A DNA stretch of 64,000 nt from Siderastrea radians (lineage: Eukaryota > Cnidaria > Anthozoa > Scleractinia > Rhizangiidae), in assembly GCA_964017195.1 (NCBI GenBank), contig OZ024890.1, forward strand, positions 25,723,701-25,787,700, written 5' to 3'. Below are positions 34,731 to 47,710 of the stretch, piece by piece (the first letter of the stretch is position 1; each line of letters starts with the position of its first letter). Below the pieces are notes generated by a model that was not told the DNA's origin, did not search any database, and saw only the letters and a list, made by a program, of their open reading frames with translations. The translations under genes were made by a program, and so were the position numbers.

Positions 34731-36274
34731 ATGAACGGATTCGTCATTTTATCAACTAGCTGTTTCCTTTACTTCACTTTTCATATTTTGAATCAAGGAG
34801 TTTGTGACGCGACGTCCGGCAGTCTTAATCGCAAACAGAACAAAAAGTTAAAGTATGTTCTCTTCAAAGATCATTTTTTCCACGCCCTGCTTGTTCCCAA
34901 AGTCCAAGTGTCCTCGGTCCAAACTGGAAAACATTGTTTGCTGCAATGCGTAAAGAACGAAGGATGTTTTTCCACAAACGTTGGTGCGTTTCCTCGACCA
35001 GATGGAAATGTAACGTGTGAGCTGCTTTCTACAGACAAATACAATGCATCCGAAAAGTTTCAAGCAAATCACACTTTCCATCATTACAGCATTGTGGTGA
35101 GTAGTAGCTAAGCCGGTTATTTCTGTTTTTCCAAGTGGGCGCCGAACGGATCGTTTCGCTATATATTTTACGCGGACAGCATAATGCTGTTTGTATACTG
35201 TTCAATCAGTTGAATCGCCCTGCAAGCAGTGACCAAAGGCTCTCATACGATGCTGTTTATTGGTTTTTGTTAGTTTGATCGGGGCTCTTGACTTTTAGGG
35301 GTGACGGTTCTAAATATTGGGATTTTTTTATTAAGACAAAAAAAGGGGGTGATGTATATGTAGAGAGAGAAGCCTTGCAATTCTCTACTGATCTAAATTA
35401 TTCATGGAAACCTCGCAGAGGATACGCACTTATACTAAAGTTGTGTTTGGTAGCAGCAATCCTCGAGAAAAAGTTCGGTTGAGCTTCGGAAGACTTCGGT
35501 ATTCCTCGGTTGCTCTTAAAAAATGGTTGTGAATCTTCTCGTCTCGTCGTGAAATTTATTCAGCTTGGAAACTTCGTGGTAATTTGCAATTTAAGTTACA
35601 CTTTGCCGTGCTCATGTTCACACCAGCTGCATTCCTCTTTTGCCCAATCAGAAGTGGACAATTTTCTTACGTTCAAAAAGTCATAAGGGATACAGAAACC
35701 TTGCCGTAATAAGGCTCCTTTATTTCTAGAGTCCTTGTGAAAGTTTTCCTTGCAAGAATGGCGGAACCTGCAGAGCACTTTACGAGAAAGACGAATACAA
35801 CTGTTCTTGCACGCACTATTTCACTGGGAACAACTGTGAATTTTGTAAGTGCGACGAATATTTTTCCTTCAGTGGAATTGTATACTTAATTACTGTAAAA
35901 AAAAGTGTTGTAAGAATAGTCTTAAAGTAACCTTCCTGAAAACCGAACTTCATGATGGCCTCTCATTGCCGTTTGTGGAGTGGCCGGCACAAACCTTCAA
36001 GGACGCGCAATTCCGCTGGAAAGCCCCCACGATTCCAACCAAACCGCATGGCCAGTTCACTATATTCACAAAATGCGTGAATACCCATGCGAGTTGCTTT
36101 GAATATATACTCATTGTGAGGCCCCATACTACGGTACTTAGCCCTGGTCCACGCTTTAACGTCTGGTTTAAGCAAGCTGCGAATAACTTAGCCAGGTGGC
36201 AGAAAAGAGGCATTCGTGGTTATGATGCGGGCGACCTTGGATTCTACTCAGTCCACGCGGCCCATTGTGGAGGC

Positions 36275-36430
36275 GCGGTGGCGTAGTGATCAACCCGTTG
36301 GACTTTCGGTCGCACTTTCAATCACAATATCGGAAGCAGAAGCGACTAGGAGCAACACTCCCCCCTCCCTCCCCTGGACGGGATTCCAGTCCATCGCAGG
36401 GCTGCCCCTAGTATTTTGTTGGGATTTCCT
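36275..36430 (+). repeat. SINE-like repeat in U2 intron 2
   Basis: GGTGGCGTAGTGATCAACCC resembles a pol III A box region, and CCTGGACGGGATTCCAGTCC then CATCGCAGGGCTGCCCC follows, a block common in cnidarian dispersed repeats. No tRNA fold is intact. Confidence 0.5.
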
Positions 36431-37084
36431 AACGTTTCACTAGTACCAAGAGAGTATGAAGGAAGAGAGTGATTCCCCGTACCCCATGATAATTATTTGA
36501 AATTTATTATTAGTTCGCACCTACGCTGCAAAGGTTATTTTTATCTGTTGTTTCCATGTCAACAATCTAAAATTACAGGACGTCAGTCTAACTGAACAAT
36601 GAGGTGTCGTCTTAAAATAACCACGCAGTATGACAAGGAACCAAAAATAGATTCCAAATAATTTTCATCAGAAGAGGCCTATGTATGGGAGATTCGCTCT
36701 TTCCCTTCATCCTCTCTTGCTAGCACCTATTTACACATTTCCTTGGTCAAGAGGGACAGTGTAGAGTCCAAGGAAATAACACAACAGGACGCAAACACCA
36801 GACATCGTTTAATCAAACAAAGAAACCGGAGTTAAGCACCGGACTTGATGAGCCCTCTGGCTAATTCAGAACAGAGACTTTATCTTATCGCAGCTGTGAC
36901 CATTTCCGTGAAATTTCATTAGCGAACTGCGATCACGTAATGCTACGTGTTCTTTTTTGTTTCAGGTAAAGCGTCATCGTGCAAAGAGATGCACGACAAA
37001 TGCAGGTAAAAAATTTCATTGCACTGTAAGTACTGTAAAATGTTTTTGTTGTCGATGTCGTTGATGTATTTGCTTGTTGTTGAT

Positions 37085-37130
37085 GCTGATGACGACGACG
37101 ACGACGCCGATGATGATGATGATGATAATA
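37085..37130 (+). repeat. GAC/GAT microsatellite in U2 intron 3
   Basis: Short (GAC)n then (GAT)n run at the same intron position as the long tract of U1. Confidence 0.85.
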
Positions 37131-38991
37131 AACATTTGCCAATGCGTATAATTCAGGACCCTTCAAGCCAGAAAAGTTTCCTACAACAACATTTTGGGAC
37201 AGTGGAACTTTTATCAACAGCAGTAACAATAGTCAGTACGACGTGCCGTAATCGCACGCTGTTAACGCAGCGAACATGTTCGGAGTACACGTCCATTTGA
37301 TACGCAAATATTGTCACACCTAAGGGGTTAGTTCTATAAGCCAACAAGCTGATGGTATTCTTAAAACTCGGGAAACATCCATTTTGATTCACGTATTTTC
37401 AATTTGTTTGAACACCAACTCTTTCATTTTTCAGAAAGCCTAACGGGATCCACGTAACAGAGCATTGCGGCTTCAAAATACCTATAATTGGTTTAGAATG
37501 ACCGAAATAGAGTAGTTTTGAGAAAGATTGGCTGTCAACGGCCGCTCTTTCTCGGGATTACTCTCTGTCGTAAGTGGATATCCACTTCTGCCTTCGTCTA
37601 ACACATGACAAGCTACTGATGTCCATGTTTGCCTCTTTTTCAGAGGCAAATTTCAGGAAGGTAATCAAGCTTACCCAATCCAGACGGATACTGGGCAGGA
37701 GTTAGCGTATTGTCACTTCGGCAACCTTGGGGACTGCGGACCAGGCCCATGGACAATGGTCATGAAAGTTAATGGGTCAAAGGTACAGTCGATTCTCTGC
37801 TTGAAAAAAAGACGCAAAAACGACGTTACTTTTAAATTTTCTTGACTAGCTTCATCGTGTATTAAAGACAGTGTGAATTTACATTGTCGGACACGCTTTT
37901 ATAGGGGGTGTAAAAATTAAGAAAGAGTCAAGTACAGATCTAGAGGCGTTATTAATGGATTGCTAAGGGCAGAATTTTGTAGAAGGTTAGTTGGGAACGT
38001 TTTGTGCTGTTAAAATGGCAAAATGTACGAAGGTGAACACATGATTAAGTCATCAATTCATTATCGCGCGTGCATAGCTAGTGTCCGTCCCCAACGGGTG
38101 ATAGAAAAAATCTCTAAACCTAGTAGGAAAACAGGTGGAGTCTAAAATCAGAGATTATCCATCCTTCTCTATCACCTGACTTAAGCAATTACCGTTTACA
38201 CCAAAAATAGAAACGTTACTGAAGAAAATGTAAAAATAAACGTGTTTATATTGCATCATAGCTTCTGTTATAATGCGAACTTCAACAAATCGATAAATAA
38301 CATTTGTTGCATCTCGGCGTTCGTTAACTACAGGCAATGACTTCGATACCCAAAGGTGTACGGATCTGTACGCCATTTGAGTTTTAGGCTTTATCCTGTT
38401 ATGGTCATGTGACTTGTTTAAAAATACAAACTTGGGCGAATAGCTTACCTGTTGAAGTTCGGATTTCCAAGATATGATGATTAGAAACTTTTCATAGCAA
38501 CAATATAGGAAGTTAAGTTTGTCCCCCCACCCCTTAATGAAAAAAAGCTAGTCTATTTTGAAACCCCACTGCCCTGCTGCTGCAGTAAAATTCAAAGTGA
38601 AGATTCTGACATGGTAGTGTATTCAGTTCAGTTCAGTTTAGTTCCGTTTATTATCAACATCTAGCAGTTAGATACAAAATCACAGGTTGCCTGCGCAATG
38701 TACACTAATTAATATAACACTACGATAAATAAGCTACATATTTCACAGTTACAAACTCGTTTGTATACACCCAATTGAAAAAAACGTTGTCGGGTAAAAA
38801 GCATAAATCACTTACGATGCTCTGGGAAAAGTAAATACTTGCCTCTATTGTTAAACACGTGCACATTATAATAACACAACATGTCTTAGTTTACTCTACA
38901 AATTATCTTGGAAGAAAATATTTTGAATATCGAGAAACGAAACCCAGTGACAAACTTGCCCCTGTCATCTTCTCAGGGTCCCACTGTGTCG

Positions 38992-38993
<2 letters not shown>

Positions 38994-39028
<35 letters not shown>

Positions 39029-39057
39029 GTTGTTGTTATTGTTACTATTATTATTGT
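38994..39057 (+). repeat. ATT microsatellite in U2 intron 4
   Basis: Ten or more ATT units, then mixed TTG/TTA units. Confidence 0.9.
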
Positions 39058-40369
39058 CCATCGTTTATACTTTTTACCCGACAACGTTTCTTTCAAACAG
39101 GTGTATAACCGTTCCCTTTCCTTAGACATCTTTCCATTGAAGTTTGCTACACAAAACTCCAAGCTACGCACCAGGACGCTACTGTTTGTTGGGAAATATT
39201 AAAATTTATGACCCACGTTAATTAAGGGACTCTTTCCTTTTGGTGTGAGGTTACTGTTGTTGTCATTCACTTCCACCGTTTCTTTTTCATAGAACACTTT
39301 CAAGTTTTTTCCTCATTCTGGACGGACAAAAACACCTACAACCTTGAAGGAGGAAAAACTGGGTTTGACTTCGAAGAAACCAAGTTGCCAACGTACTGGG
39401 GCACGAATTTCTCAAAGATCTGCCTTGGAACGAAATTTCAAAACCAAAACAGGTTTATTGCCGTCAATAAAACCGCTGAATCCCTGTACTCGCTGATCGC
39501 TGACGGCAAAAACCGCCCAACATCACTTGGTCGCGATACTTGGAAAAAACTGTTTGGTGACTCGGGGTCGTTAGAACCTTATTGTAATAATGAGGTGTTT
39601 AACGCTAGGTGCCCTACCCCTGCGTTAAGGATCGGAATCATAACTAACGACGCTGACGCATGTACCCAATGTGGGGGGTATATCGCCTTTGGAAGTTCTC
39701 TTTCTGCATGTATGAACAGAGCAACACCACGGTCAGACAATGGAGAAGGGCGGCACTATGCTATGGGGTACATCATGGTACACTGACTGTAATAAAGGTC
39801 AAGGAATGGAATCCCCCTTACGATGTGAAATTATCACTGGTTTTCACTTCTACGGTACTTTTGGCTCAAACTTCGAATGCAAAGTTGAAACAGCCTTCCG
39901 TAAAGATATTTTGTATTTTCCTCAGAACTCCTTTCAAACACGCTCCAGGGCCAAACGCCATGCAGGGCCGAAGTTTGTTTCCATTTCGCGAGAAAGAAGT
40001 TTTCGCTTTCCTGTGTGTAACTCTGGTCAAACGTTTCTGATGGTCCTAGTTTGGTCCCAGTTTAAGCAACAATCGTTAGAGTTTTTCCTGGAGCATTTGT
40101 CATTTTTTAAAAAAACACTGCTGTCCATAAAAGTGATGACATCGCAAACCCTACAAGGATCGTTGTCTTTCATGGCCAGTTTCTGCCGGTAGGACGTTAA
40201 TTAATGAGTCAATGCTCCGGCCCTAGAAAACATGTCATTTGTTCGATGATAGTCAGTGGACGCAAACAAACGAAACTTTCAATTTGATTTTAAATGTGAT
40301 TCTACAATGGTTGCTGAAGGATGTACACGATTTATTCACTTGGTATTTGAGCTTTATATTACTCCTATT

Positions 40370-40521
40370 AGTATATACCAAAACAGTGGATAGTGTTTTA
40401 CGCGCGCTCTGATTGGCTACTCAAACTCGGGGTAGTATTTGCTATTCACTCCCGGCATCGTCCTGGATTTTGCGAGCGTGTGTTTCCCTTGGTGCTTGCT
40501 ATCCACTGGTTGGTATATACT
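40370..40521. mobile_element. Foldback MITE, duplicate of 31169-31320
   Basis: Same inverted ends (AGTATATACC / GGTATATACT) and interior with few changes. Confidence 0.75.
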
Positions 40522-40556
40522 AAAACAATTATTCACCTCCACTTCGGTGAATAATT

Positions 40557-40598
<42 letters not shown>

Positions 40599-40980
40599 TT
40601 ATTTACTTCTAATGCGCTTTTTACATAAAATGATCAAAAGCACAGTACCATACATAAGGAAATAACTAGAACCTATAAACAACTTAAGAGATACTTTAAA
40701 TATAATAAATCATAAAAAAATCCTAAATATCAAAAGCTAGTCTAAAAAGGTGTGTCTCCAGGGAAGATTTAAAAGCACTTAAAGAAGAGATGCTGCGTAA
40801 CTCAGCCGAAAGCGCATACCAAAGTTTGGGCGCAGCCATACTAAAACTTATATCACCAAAGGTGCTAGTCATTTTACCCTTGGGAAAAATTAAAACAGTA
40901 CTTGCACATGAACGCAAAGAATGACTATCCATGTGTCTCCTGGATAAAGATGAAATAAGTGTTTTTCGTTGTAAAATATG
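40557..40980 (-). mobile_element. LINE 3' end, duplicate copy with expanded AAT tail
   Basis: Same minus-strand RT-end peptide as 31355-31760 (frame 40932-40723). The (AAT)n tail at 40559-40601 is longer than in the first copy (about 31360-31375). Confidence 0.7.
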
Positions 40981-41699
40981 ATATACCCTACTTTTAAGAT
41001 AACACCTCTAACTTTGTCTACTGTTTAGGTTCCTTAGTATTGAGTTTGAAATGTATGTGAATATAAAAATACTCTTAGAATTTTGTTTTAAGGTGTCTCT
41101 TTATCCCCGGCCATAAACTAAAGCTAAGTAAGCTCGTTTTTAAAACGTACACATTTAGAGCTCCAACGGTTTGTTAGCATTTCAGTGTTGCTGCACTCAG
41201 TAAATAAAGACTTTACTTGCTTGTTTACATCAACTTGCTTTTTAAAAATAAGAAATAAATAAATAATGTTGAATGACATATTATCACACTTACATAAATT
41301 ACAATGCGTTTACAAAAATAAGCTTAAAAATTACAATAAAATTTTAGCATGCATTCAAAGGGCCTGGGTTACAAAGGTCTAAAAAATTACATCAAATACG
41401 ATACTAAGCTTTTTATAATCCTATAATAGTGAAAACTGATCAGTGCTCATTAGCCTTGTTCACATTCAAGACTGTGTTAGGGAAAAACTACGTTTAAACC
41501 TCTCTGTGCGACAATTAAGAAGGGTCCAGCTGTTTGGGTTCCTGGGACCCGTTGCTCGAAACTCCCAACTTTCCAGGCCAGTTAAGCATTTTTCGAACTC
41601 ATCTATTTATCAGCTAATGGTAATTATTGGCCTAAACTAAGCGATATGCTCCATAAAGTTACAAAAGATTGAAATTTAGCTTTCAAAGTCAATAAAAAT

Positions 41700-42000
41700 T
41701 GTATAACTATTGGAGAATATTGTGCACATAAATGGTTTTCGGGCTCGGTACGTTATCGGGAGTTTCGAGAAACGGGCCCTGGTCTGATACTCGTGGACGT
41801 GTGCCCTAGTCATAGCAAGATGGTGTGAGAGGGGGCCACCTCTGCTAACTTTCGCAAGGGTCTTGATACAAAAGTTGTTGCACTTCTCATCTAATCTAGG
41901 GCAACCCAAATCGGCATGTAGCGCCGTCTGTTTGGGTGTCTGGGGCAAATTATTCTCAATGCTCGTTTTTGAACTCGCTCTATCTCGTCCGAGAGGTAGG
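41700..42000 (-). mobile_element. LINE RT C-terminal fragment, duplicate copy
   Basis: Encodes DEIERVQKRALRII in one minus frame and CPRLDEKCNNFCIKTLAK in another, so it is frameshifted. Confidence 0.65.
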
Positions 42001-42005
42001 GTAGG

Positions 42006-42170
42006 TAGCCTGAGAAAACAGCCGACCTTTCGCGAGGTCGCCACTTGAGCCCTCGCAAAACGACGTCTGAGTAACGCGCGCAGAAATTCCATACTGATGA
42101 CGTGTCACTACCCAGATCTTGGTAGTGCTTCTGATTGGTTGAAAGAAAACTCTCTCGCAGCACAACCAAT
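42006..42170. mobile_element. Left half of Mutator-like MITE, truncated
   Basis: Begins TAGCCTGAGAAAACAGCC after TAGGGTAGG (41997-42005) and stops at CACAACCAAT near the palindrome centre; the right arm is missing. Confidence 0.8.
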
Positions 42171-42177
42171 TACAACT

Positions 42178-42505
42178 ACTCATTCTGGACGGACAAAAAC
42201 ACCTACAACCTTGAAGGAGGAAAAACTGGGTTCGATTCGAAAAAACCAAGTTGGCAACGTACTGGGGCACGAATTTCTCAAAGATCTGCCTTGGAACGAA
42301 ATTTCAAAACCAAAACAGGTTTATTTCCATCAACAAATCCGCTGACTCCCTGTATTCGCTGATCGCTGACGGCAAAAACTGCCCAACATCACTTGGCCGC
42401 GATACTTGGAAAAAACTGTTTGGTGGCTCGGGGGGTCTCGGGGTCTTTAGAACCTTATTGTAACCGGCAATGAAGGTTTTAAAGCTACATGTCCGTCCCC
42501 TATAG
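42178..42505 (+). pseudogene. USOMP5-like last-exon fragment
   Basis: Matches the U2 last exon from CTCATTCTGGACGGACAAAA on. Frames are broken: ATTCG appears where CTTCG is expected, GGGGG expansions occur near 42430, and there is a stop after the leucine-glycine stretch. Similarity fades by about 42505. It has no upstream exons of its own and sits at the end of the duplicated block, a likely unequal-exchange scar. Confidence 0.8.
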
Positions 42506-43004
42506 GGTTTAGCTTCGTTTCTCCGAACATAAGCAGTAATTTCACTAAATAGCTTGTATTCCGATGCCTGGCCCACATTTCATTGTACTTTTTCAAACCT
42601 TGCTTTTATTTATGTTAGATTTTTCAGTTATGCATCTAACTAGAATAATGTTGTCTGAAAAAATCTAAAGCATGAACAATTCGAATCAATTGTTTTCTAG
42701 AAGCGAAATACTTCTTTTTTTCTTTTATTTTCGGACACCTTGTCCATTATAACAACACAGAATGCCTAAATTTACTGTAAAAACGTCTTGGGGATGAAAA
42801 TATCTTCAGTACTAACAAGCAAAATAGAGTTGTAATAAGCTTGCTAAAGTCATTTTTCACACAGAAACCCATGTATACACATTCTAGCTCTAGGTTTCAT
42901 TTGGATTTTTTTTTTAATGCTAAAATTTTATGACGTTAACGAGAAACTACTCGAGCTCTGATTGAAAGCATTGTGGAAACATTTTAGGGGCTTTATGTAT
43001 GTAT

Positions 43005-43055
<51 letters not shown>

Positions 43056-43391
43056 TCAACCATCTCCCTTGGAAAACGAGGACGAGGAGTTCAATTGTTT
43101 TAGCAGACTTGTAAATAGATTTAAGTGGAAAACAGCGGTATTTAGGTCGTATTTACAAGAAATCGAAAACCGAAATTTATTTCTAAAAGGGAAATAAATA
43201 GATTTATGTTTAGAATGTGATGTAATTAGTTAATATTTTCCTAGCTTCCGGTTAGGGGGCGTTCCTACCATCCGGGACTTCATTTCCTAGGTTCGTAAGT
43301 CGTGCAAGCAAGGCAAGCGTCCCTTTCGCTCGCTGTTCCAAGCACGTCAAGAGAAATTTTCCCTCCCTTCCTCCCTCTCTATATTTTTCTG
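42506..43391. other. Spacer with TTTA microsatellite
   Basis: (ATTT)n runs from 43002 to 43056. The remainder is AT-rich with no gene. Confidence 0.6.
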
Positions 43392-43394
43392 TTA

Positions 43395-44975
43395 GGGACG
43401 GACCATTATTTTTTTGGAGGAGGGGCATGAAAAATCCTGAAAAAATTTTTTGCAGAATCAAAAAAGCCCAAATAAATTGTTTTCATACAAGAAAAGGAGA
43501 AAATAAAAAGTTTGTAGACTAGTTGATACATAGTTTGATTTATATAAGTAAATTTAGTCCTATTTGTTAAAATGCAAGATAACAATACAACAAAATGATT
43601 TGCAAAATCTGGATTCATCAACTGGTTTGACATGGTAAATTATCCACCACAAACTAATTCAAAAGTTGACATTTTGAGTGTTAGCTATTCATTAGAGCAA
43701 ATGAGCTATTTAACACTCAAACACCAGTTTTGTCATTTCTTTCCGGTGGCTAATTTACCAAATCGACTTGGTTGATAAACCCCAATTTCTGTTTTTTACT
43801 TTTCCTCCAACAAATTACCACAGTTTCTTAAAATCAGTAACTAACCCCTTTATTAAAAGTAATCTCTTCTGAGGACCTTGAAAGCATTAAATGTTAAAGT
43901 TAGGTTATTGTATTAATCGTTTCTATTTAAAAGAACTTTTTGTAATTGGATAGCTGTAATCGGACAACTACGTTGCGCACTCGTCAATCAGGTGCACTGA
44001 AATGGGTTCTTTTCATAGCTGTTTCTCCACTGCTTGCAAAACTGATAATTAAAAATATATCCCTGAAGAGCACATAGATTTTCTAATCTCGCATTTTGTT
44101 ATAGATAGGATTAACTGGACTTCGAATTGTACAATTCAGGGGTAATCGTGCTCGTAAGCTTTAGTGCCAACCTATCTTCTGTACTTAAACATCACTTACT
44201 TTTACTCAGCTCGATTAGCTTTATAGTTATCCTGAGTAAACATTACCTCTTTTTTGTATTAATATATTATATTGTAAAGTTTAACTTTTTTCCTTTTTCT
44301 ATTTGGTAATAAAGCTTGTTGTTGTTGTTGTTGTTGTAATTTCAAATCGTCCTCGCGCTACGCGCTCGGCTGATTTAAAGTAACTCGCCCAATTACTCCC
44401 TGAATTGTGCTCCCCTGAGTCCAATCACCATTACTAATCAAGAACTCTTCGAAGTGCAATGAAACTCTAACTAAGAGAAAAGGTTAACTTAAATTCCTGG
44501 GTTGCATGTATTCACTAATAGTCACACTGGCTTTTCAACAGGGTTCTAGGTTGGTTTGATGATGACAATTAATAAATCATCACTTAAACAGCAAACAGTC
44601 TCCTGTTTTCTACTTGCATGAAGAAGGCAAATTGGATCCAGTCTTGTATAAACTACAAAATAAAGCGCAAGTGTAAGCAAGCACTGTTTCATTTGGCTCA
44701 TCAATCCTCTCTAGGATCAGGGGAGAAAAGGCCGCTGGTGCAGTTCTTTGTTATTACTTGCAATTACGTTCACATTTTAATGTTTCAGGATACTTTGATG
44801 TGAGGTTTTCAATTTTTTTAGGAAACAAAACAAGCCATGGTGCAGTTATATTTTTATAAGTTAGAGACATAGAGACACGGCATTCATGGAAAGCAGTTTT
44901 AGGCAGTAATGTTCAGATAAAGATTTTTACTACATAAGATTACCTGATGAATTTTAACCGTGTCAGTAAATAAAT

Positions 44976-45015
<40 letters not shown>

Positions 45016-45165
45016 CAACAAACACACACAAAAATTGGTTTGCAGGAAGATGCAGCCGGAAAAAAATTGCCTTTTTTTTGTTGCATAGACAACAACACAG
45101 AAAAAAATTGTTTGTCTTGAAAAAATTTCATCCCTCCTCCCTCCAAAAAAATAATGGCCCGTCCC
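43395..45165. mobile_element. Harbinger-like non-autonomous transposon (TTA target duplication)
   Basis: Starts GGGACGGACCATTATTTTTT and ends with the inverse (AAAAAATAATGGCCCGTCCC). TTA flanks both ends (43392-43394, 45166-45168), the target type of PIF/Harbinger. No transposase frame. It contains an older repeat (43937-44440) and, in that, a LINE tail. A relative with the same GGGACGGACCATTA end is at 58133-59822. Confidence 0.65.
44158..44335 (+). mobile_element. Short LINE-type 3' tail insertion
   Basis: A 178 bp insert ending in AATAAAGC and a (TTG)n run, flanked by GTAA on both sides. It interrupts a repeat whose other copy (33684-33895) is uninterrupted here. Confidence 0.6.
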
Positions 45166-45168
45166 TTA

Positions 45169-47710
45169 TTGGATGGTGGGTGTGCCCTTACCTTGTTGGG
45201 TTAATGTCCTGTAAATTGGGATGGGTTATTTGTGTTCCAACAACAGAGCTCACCCAAAGCAGCACCTTACCAACAGTCATGAGGCATCAGACAAAGAACA
45301 TGAAACACAAACTAACTTTCCAAGGTGATATGCAACGCGCACCATTGTTTACTATCGGCGATTATAGTACAACGCTAATTTTAGCGTGCTCCCATTGGTG
45401 GAAATCGATCGCGTGACGCGATAGTGTCTCGCCCTCAGCGGGTGACTATCAGCGCATGGTGCCCGTTTCTGGCAATTTTGCTCAAATTTTAGCGTTGTGC
45501 AATAAAAACAATAGCGTTCTTCTCTCTCAGACCCTATGTGTGATAGGTCTCCTCGGAAATTTGATGTTCAAACTTCAAATTAACCCTCAAACTACGTTCG
45601 CGGGCTAATATTTGTTGTGAACATCAAATTTCCTCGGGCAACCTATCACACAATAGTGCCTTCGACAGAAGAACTCTATTGTTTCAACAGAAAACGACGA
45701 CTCAGCCAATCAGTTTCTTGTATTCGCGAACGTCTACTTAAAAGACACAGAAACCTTTCTTTCCTTGTTTCCATCGAATTAGAGAGGGAGAACGTATTTT
45801 TGGACTGAAGCACGGAAAGTGTTTTCCTGTTACACCGATGACAGCGAGGATGTGTTATTTCAGTTGTTTACAAAACAAGTTCTGATGATTTTGAAGAGAA
45901 GGGAGCTTAAATGCATTTTCACCGTTTCATGGTTTTCAAAACAATTTCAAAACAAGTTCCGAACACAGGGGCAGATCCAGGAATTTTCGACGGAAAGGGT
46001 CCAACTGGTATGTTGCACTTGATAGGTCAAAAGCCAAAAACAAAATGAGAGCTTCGGTAGTTTTAGGAAACTTTAAAACAATCGGTAAGTTTTTCTCGTA
46101 AGCTTGGTCTGGTGGTCTCTGATTTTTTTTTTTTAAATTAAGGTTGATGGGAAGGGAAGGGGGGTTCGTTTCCGCAGGACCCCCACTTCACGGATCCACC
46201 GATGTCCGACAATTTTGAGCAGACAGAACTTGTTAAATGTTCAGACTAAGGGAAATGATAATGTATCTGTTAAGTTAAGACAAAATTATGCCGGACACTG
46301 AATATAGTTAAGATGGATGGATTCATAGTTTTATTACGAAATAGTTTTTTTTTTTTTTTTGACGTTTTGGTCCAAGAGGATAACCTTTGATTCTCTTGAT
46401 TTGGTACAATGTACTTTTTCGAACGATTCAAACTCGAATAAAATGTATATGTTATTAACAGCTCGCTTCCAATCAAGTTTCGGGTAGAACATGGCCTTAT
46501 ATATAATTATTTATCGTTACGTTTAAGGTGCCTTGCATACGACCAAGTAGCTTTCTGCGCAGACGCAGGAAAAAGAGGCCAAGGAACGAGCCATCATTCT
46601 TGCCCCGGGCTTTGGGGACGAGAATGACGAGTCCAAAGTGAATGTCTGCAAAGGAAGCGAAGGGTGCCGTTGGTACCTACAACTCTGACTATTAGTCTTA
46701 GGACACTTTGCCCAAATCGTGTCCCGTTAGCGTCATTTGAAAATACTGTTACCTCGCCCCCGGCCCCCCTCGCCCCTGTAAAATGTTGAAGTTCGGGTTT
46801 TGAAACTGATGACTGACCTTCAACATTGTTTGAGGAGGTGGGGAGGGGGGAACAGAGAGTCTTGTGAAAGACTTTTAATTTACAGTGGAGGTTACATTTC
46901 TTACTTCTTGTTTAAGTGTCCCAAGGTCTAATGGCGAGGATTGTAGCTTTATCGTCCTCCGGTGTCTTTCGAGAAACTTTTCGGGGCCGAAAAGTTTCTC
47001 AAAAGACACCGGAAACTTTTCGGCCCCGAAAAGCCATTTGTAAAAATATGAGCCACTCATTCTACAAAACCTGCTATTTTAACATGTTTTTAAGGTTAGG
47101 AATATTTAACTTATGGCTAAGTTTCACCCTTAGAAACTTCTTCTTTATCAAGATACAGTGTGGATAATCGTGCCCGAAATTAGCCCGAAAAGTTTCGGAG
47201 GTTTCGAGCCGAACACACTGCAGGAACGTAAACATATAATCTCAAGCCAATTACGGCAATTACCACCGAAAACGACCCTGACCCACCATGATACTTGTGA
47301 AGTCGTATGAATTCATCATTTTTATCAACAGCAGGACTTTATGATAAACAGCTGATGCAGCTGGTAAAACTCTAACAAGGGCTGCGTAAATTAAAACGTT
47401 GCGATCAATTTGACCAGAACTACACACAGGAATGTGAGGACATTTTCCCCACGAAATGGAAGCAAAATTTGGCCTGGGCACTGGCTCCTACTTCTTGTTA
47501 AAAATTCTCCCTGTTCTTAACGTTTAGGTAAAATCTTTTGTAACACAAGACTATCAAACGGCTAACAAACCAACCTAAAACGGAACTGCGATTTAAAAAC
47601 AAAGGGATTCACCACAAAACACAAATCGTTGGTTTCCTTATCATTTTTGTCGTACAAAAACTGTTAAAATTTGACTTGTGCTCATGAGCGAAGTAAATTT
47701 TGCACGAAAA
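45169..47710. other. Spacer with small foldbacks
   Basis: 45537-45652 is a 116 bp inverted repeat (TGTGTGATAGGT / ACCTATCACACA ends). 46959-47012 is a hairpin (listed separately). No gene: the ORFs here are short and carry no domain. Confidence 0.5.
46959..47012. repeat. Strong hairpin built on AAACTTTTCGG
   Basis: CCGGTGTCTTT...AAACTTTTCGG pairs with CCGAAAAGTTT...AAAGACACCGG. A third AAACTTTTCGG and its complement follow to about 47032. Confidence 0.85.

Larger units (their letters stand above)
34731..39786 (+). pseudogene. USOMP5-like gene U2, five exons, frameshift in last exon
   Basis: Exons 34731-35096, 35730-35844, 36966-37005, 37644-37782 and 39293-39786 have the same lengths, splice sites and phases as U1, except that the last exon is one base short. 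Signal peptide, PAN-like, EGF-like (six cysteines) and linker regions are open. At 39305-39310 a run of six T replaces the seven needed to stay in frame; translation then reaches a TGA about 70 codons on, losing nearly the whole globular domain. The correct frame is open from about 39311 to TGA 39784-39786 and is almost identical to U1. A sequencing error in the homopolymer or a very recent null allele are both possible. No alternative acceptor restores the phase. AATAAA 39791-39796. Confidence 0.72.
39415..42169 (+). repeat. 2.7 kb duplicated block behind U2
   Basis: Counterpart of 30215-32955. It ends in the middle of the Mutator-like MITE, where it is joined to another last-exon fragment. 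Confidence 0.9.
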
